Position numbers and translations under genes: made by a program. A model generated the notes under the pieces. That model ran no database searches, was not told the origin of the DNA, and worked only from the letters and a program-made list of their open reading frames with translations. Below, in pieces: positions 61,828 through 64,000 of a stretch of DNA of 64,000 nt. Origin of the DNA: Vespa crabro (taxonomy: Eukaryota > Arthropoda > Insecta > Hymenoptera > Vespidae); the NCBI RefSeq assembly GCF_910589235.1, contig NC_060960.1, positions 1,470,839 through 1,534,838 of the forward strand. The letters are read 5' to 3'. The first letter of the stretch is position 1, and each line of letters begins with the position of its first letter.

Positions 61828-64000
61828 TTATTTACGTCGTTCTACGTAATAATACAACCTTTGTTCCGGATGATGTAAAAATTTGATCGACGATTTAATT
61901 TTATTATTTTTTTCTTCTTCTTCTTTATCTTCTTCTTCCTCTTTTTCTTCTTTCGTATTCTTCTTCTTTATCTCTTCTAATTTTATATTTTCATCTTTAA
62001 ATCCACGATCGTTCCTCGAATATGACTCCAAAGTTTGTCCCAAAAGGTTGCCTGTTAGATAACTCTGAAATTGTATAACATTTTAAATACATAAATGAAA
62101 ATAGAGAGAAATTAATCGTAGTGACAATCTTCGAATTTAAAAAAAAATATATATATATATTCATGGAATTTTTTATGGAAATAAAAAAAATTATAAAAAT
62201 TTGAAGATCATCTGTTCAAAGAATCAAAACTTTTTTTTATTAATAATTGTAATTTTCCAATATTCGGAAAACGAGATAGATCTGAATATTTTATTTATAT
62301 ACGAAATAATTCATTACGATAATTTTTGAATTTTTTTTTTTTAAGTAAATTCATGGAATTTCTTATGGGAAAAAATGTATGAAAATTTGAAGATCATTTA
62401 TTCAGAGAATCTAAACTTTTTTTTATTAATAATCGTAATTCTTTGATATTAAGAAAACTATAGACGTAATTATCTATATTCCAAAATAGAAAGAAAATAA
62501 TTCGTGACGATAATCTTCGAACTTTTTAAGATAAATTTATGAAATTTTTCATGACAAAATTGTGAAAGTTTCAAGTTAATTCATGAAAAATTTCAACTTT
62601 ATTTTATTAATGATCGTAATCGTACGATATCTAGGAAACTCAATAGACCTAAATATTACATTTAAATATATATTGTAAATGAAAGTACATAATTTATGAC
62701 GATAATCATTTTCAACCTTAAAAAAAAAGAAAAGAATTATATTAAAGTTGGAAGATCACTTATTCAGGATATAAATCTTTTTCCTTTTAATTAATAATTG
62801 TAATTCTCTAATATCCGGAAAACGCGATAGATCCAAATATTGTATTTATATATGAAAAAAAGAAGAAATAATTCATGACGATAGTATTTAAATCCTTTTT
62901 CTTTTTTGAAATAAATTCATGGAATTTTTTATGAAAATTTATGAAAATTCGAAGATCATTGTTCAGAGAAACTAAACTTTATATATATTTTTTAAATTAA
63001 TAATCGTAATTCTCCAATAACTAGGAAACGGTAAACCTGATGTTGCTCAAGTTGTGCTTAGTCAATTGAATGACTCCTTTCAGATCAAGAGAACTTACTT
63101 CTGTCGATGGAATACCGCTAAGATCAAGATCTTGTGAGATTCTCCAGTTATTATCCTTCTTCGCGAATTCCGATATATCAGGATCATCTAATTCAGTAAT
63201 GTTCTTAGCTTTGTTAGGTTCGATAGAGATAAACATTTCCTTGACACCATCCTTGTCTATTTTTTTCGTTCGATAAACATGATCAGGCGTTTCTTTAGTT
63301 GTCATTGATATCCTTTCGACATTTTCACTAGTGATATTTCCACGATTACGATTGATTTCATTATTATTGCTGTAATGTTTCATTTTGAGTGATCCAGGAT
63401 CGTCATTGGCATTGATAGTTGAATTTTCATTATCAGGATAAGTCGTCCTGATAAATGACTCTTTCGAGACTCTCGAACGATGTTCAATAGTTGTAGTTGA
63501 TGGTGTTGGAAGGGTATGTTTCATTTCGGAAAATTGATTATTCATTTTTTGATATCTCGTTTGAGGTCTTTGTCGTATTAACTTTTTAGTAGACACGAAA
63601 GTCGTCGTCGTAGTTGTAGTCGTAATCGTTGTTGGCGCTGTAGTCGTCGGTCGAATCTTTCTTCTTTTAACTTGTTCTATAACAGGTTTCGTTGAATATT
63701 CTTTAACGTCATTGTTAATTTGAACATTTTTCTTTAAAATTCTACGTCTTCGTGATCTGTCGACGGTTACATTGTTAGGTTTAATTGTTGTTTCCGTGTT
63801 TATCGGAAATCGTAAAGTATTAGATTCGACTTGTTCTTTTTTTAATATTTCCTTCTTTGTTGTATTCTTATGATTTTTATGTTTTATCGTGGCAACGGAA
63901 GTTACTTCTGTCAGATTATTTTCTTCGACCATTCTTTTTCTTCCAATATCTTTTCTAGGTGCCAAAGTAATGTCCTCCGGCACCAAAGTTCCAGTAATGA
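61828..64000 (-). CDS. Thr-rich low-complexity protein, partial at the window edge
   Basis: The main exon is open from the right edge (its 5' end lies beyond the window) to a stop at 63021. It encodes at least 320 residues that are polar and rich in Thr, Asn, Lys, Arg and Ser. A Thr run (TTTAPTTITTTTTTTTF) and Asn-glycosylation motifs (NLT, NVT, NST, NIT) suggest an extracellular or heavily glycosylated protein. A possible donor in this exon (ATCAG|GTTTAC at 63037) would skip the stop and join in phase to a terminal exon at 62062-61828 (acceptor TTTCAGAG|T). That exon adds a Lys/Glu-rich tail (KKKNTKEEKEEEEDKEEEEK) ending YYYVERRK. Without the splice the protein ends NIRFTVS and the left exon is unexplained. 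No family is recognised. Confidence 0.55.
62100..63040. repeat. ~190-bp degenerate tandem repeat (nearly 5 copies)
   Basis: Direct repeats with unit starts near 62158, 62348, 62535, 62733 and 62921, after a partial copy. Each unit carries ATTCATGGAATTTTTTATG, then GAAGATCAT, TTCAGAGAATC, a T-run, TTAATAATCGTAATT, AATATC-GGAAAAC, GATAGATC and ATTCATGACGATAATC, with drift between copies. The rightmost unit runs into the end of the Thr-rich coding exon, so the stop at 63021 lies inside repeat sequence. Confidence 0.8.

Overview
The window looks like nuclear DNA of an insect, most likely a hymenopteran and perhaps a wasp. This rests on intron-containing genes of insect type, a very AT-rich background, and dense long dinucleotide and trinucleotide microsatellites. 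The family assignments come from motif recognition and no search was run. Nothing prokaryotic, no CRISPR array and no intact transposon was seen.

Layout. (1) 1-12679 is gene-free. It holds microsatellites, a strong cluster of CACGTG E-boxes at 2.0-3.5 kb and a twin-E-box palindrome at 11.48 kb. (2) 12680-13689, minus strand, is a two-exon neurogenin-family bHLH gene (tap), with a TATA-like element near 14.14 kb. (3) 14.2-25.07 kb is gene-free apart from GC-rich islands and repeats. (4) 25074-32361, plus strand, is a 13-coding-exon cadherin of 1841 residues, Cad87A/Cad74A type. It has about 14 cadherin repeats, a membrane-adjacent domain, one TM helix and a short tail. (5) From 33.6 kb to the right edge, six genes lie head-to-tail on the minus strand. 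In order along the plus axis they encode a 653-residue type II membrane protein, an about 827-residue Pro/Thr-rich repeat protein, a 76-residue Gly/Tyr-rich secreted peptide, a 443-residue Tyr/His-rich secreted protein, a 119-residue secreted protein and a Thr-rich protein cut by the window edge.

I built the gene models by joining exons at GT/AG sites and checking reading phase. All complete models close in frame. The six-gene run is the most unusual part. None of these proteins matches a family I recognise. Most are low-complexity, and at least four are secreted. Three adjacent ones share the same plan: a 5-6 codon first exon, a phase-0 intron inside the signal peptide, then a phase-1 intron. 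This suggests an undescribed tandem family of extracellular (cuticle-, silk- or glue-like) proteins. That role is inference.

The tap gene and the E-box cluster may be linked. Several sites fit the Hairy/E(spl) repressor consensus, as expected near a proneural gene, but this needs a conservation or binding test.
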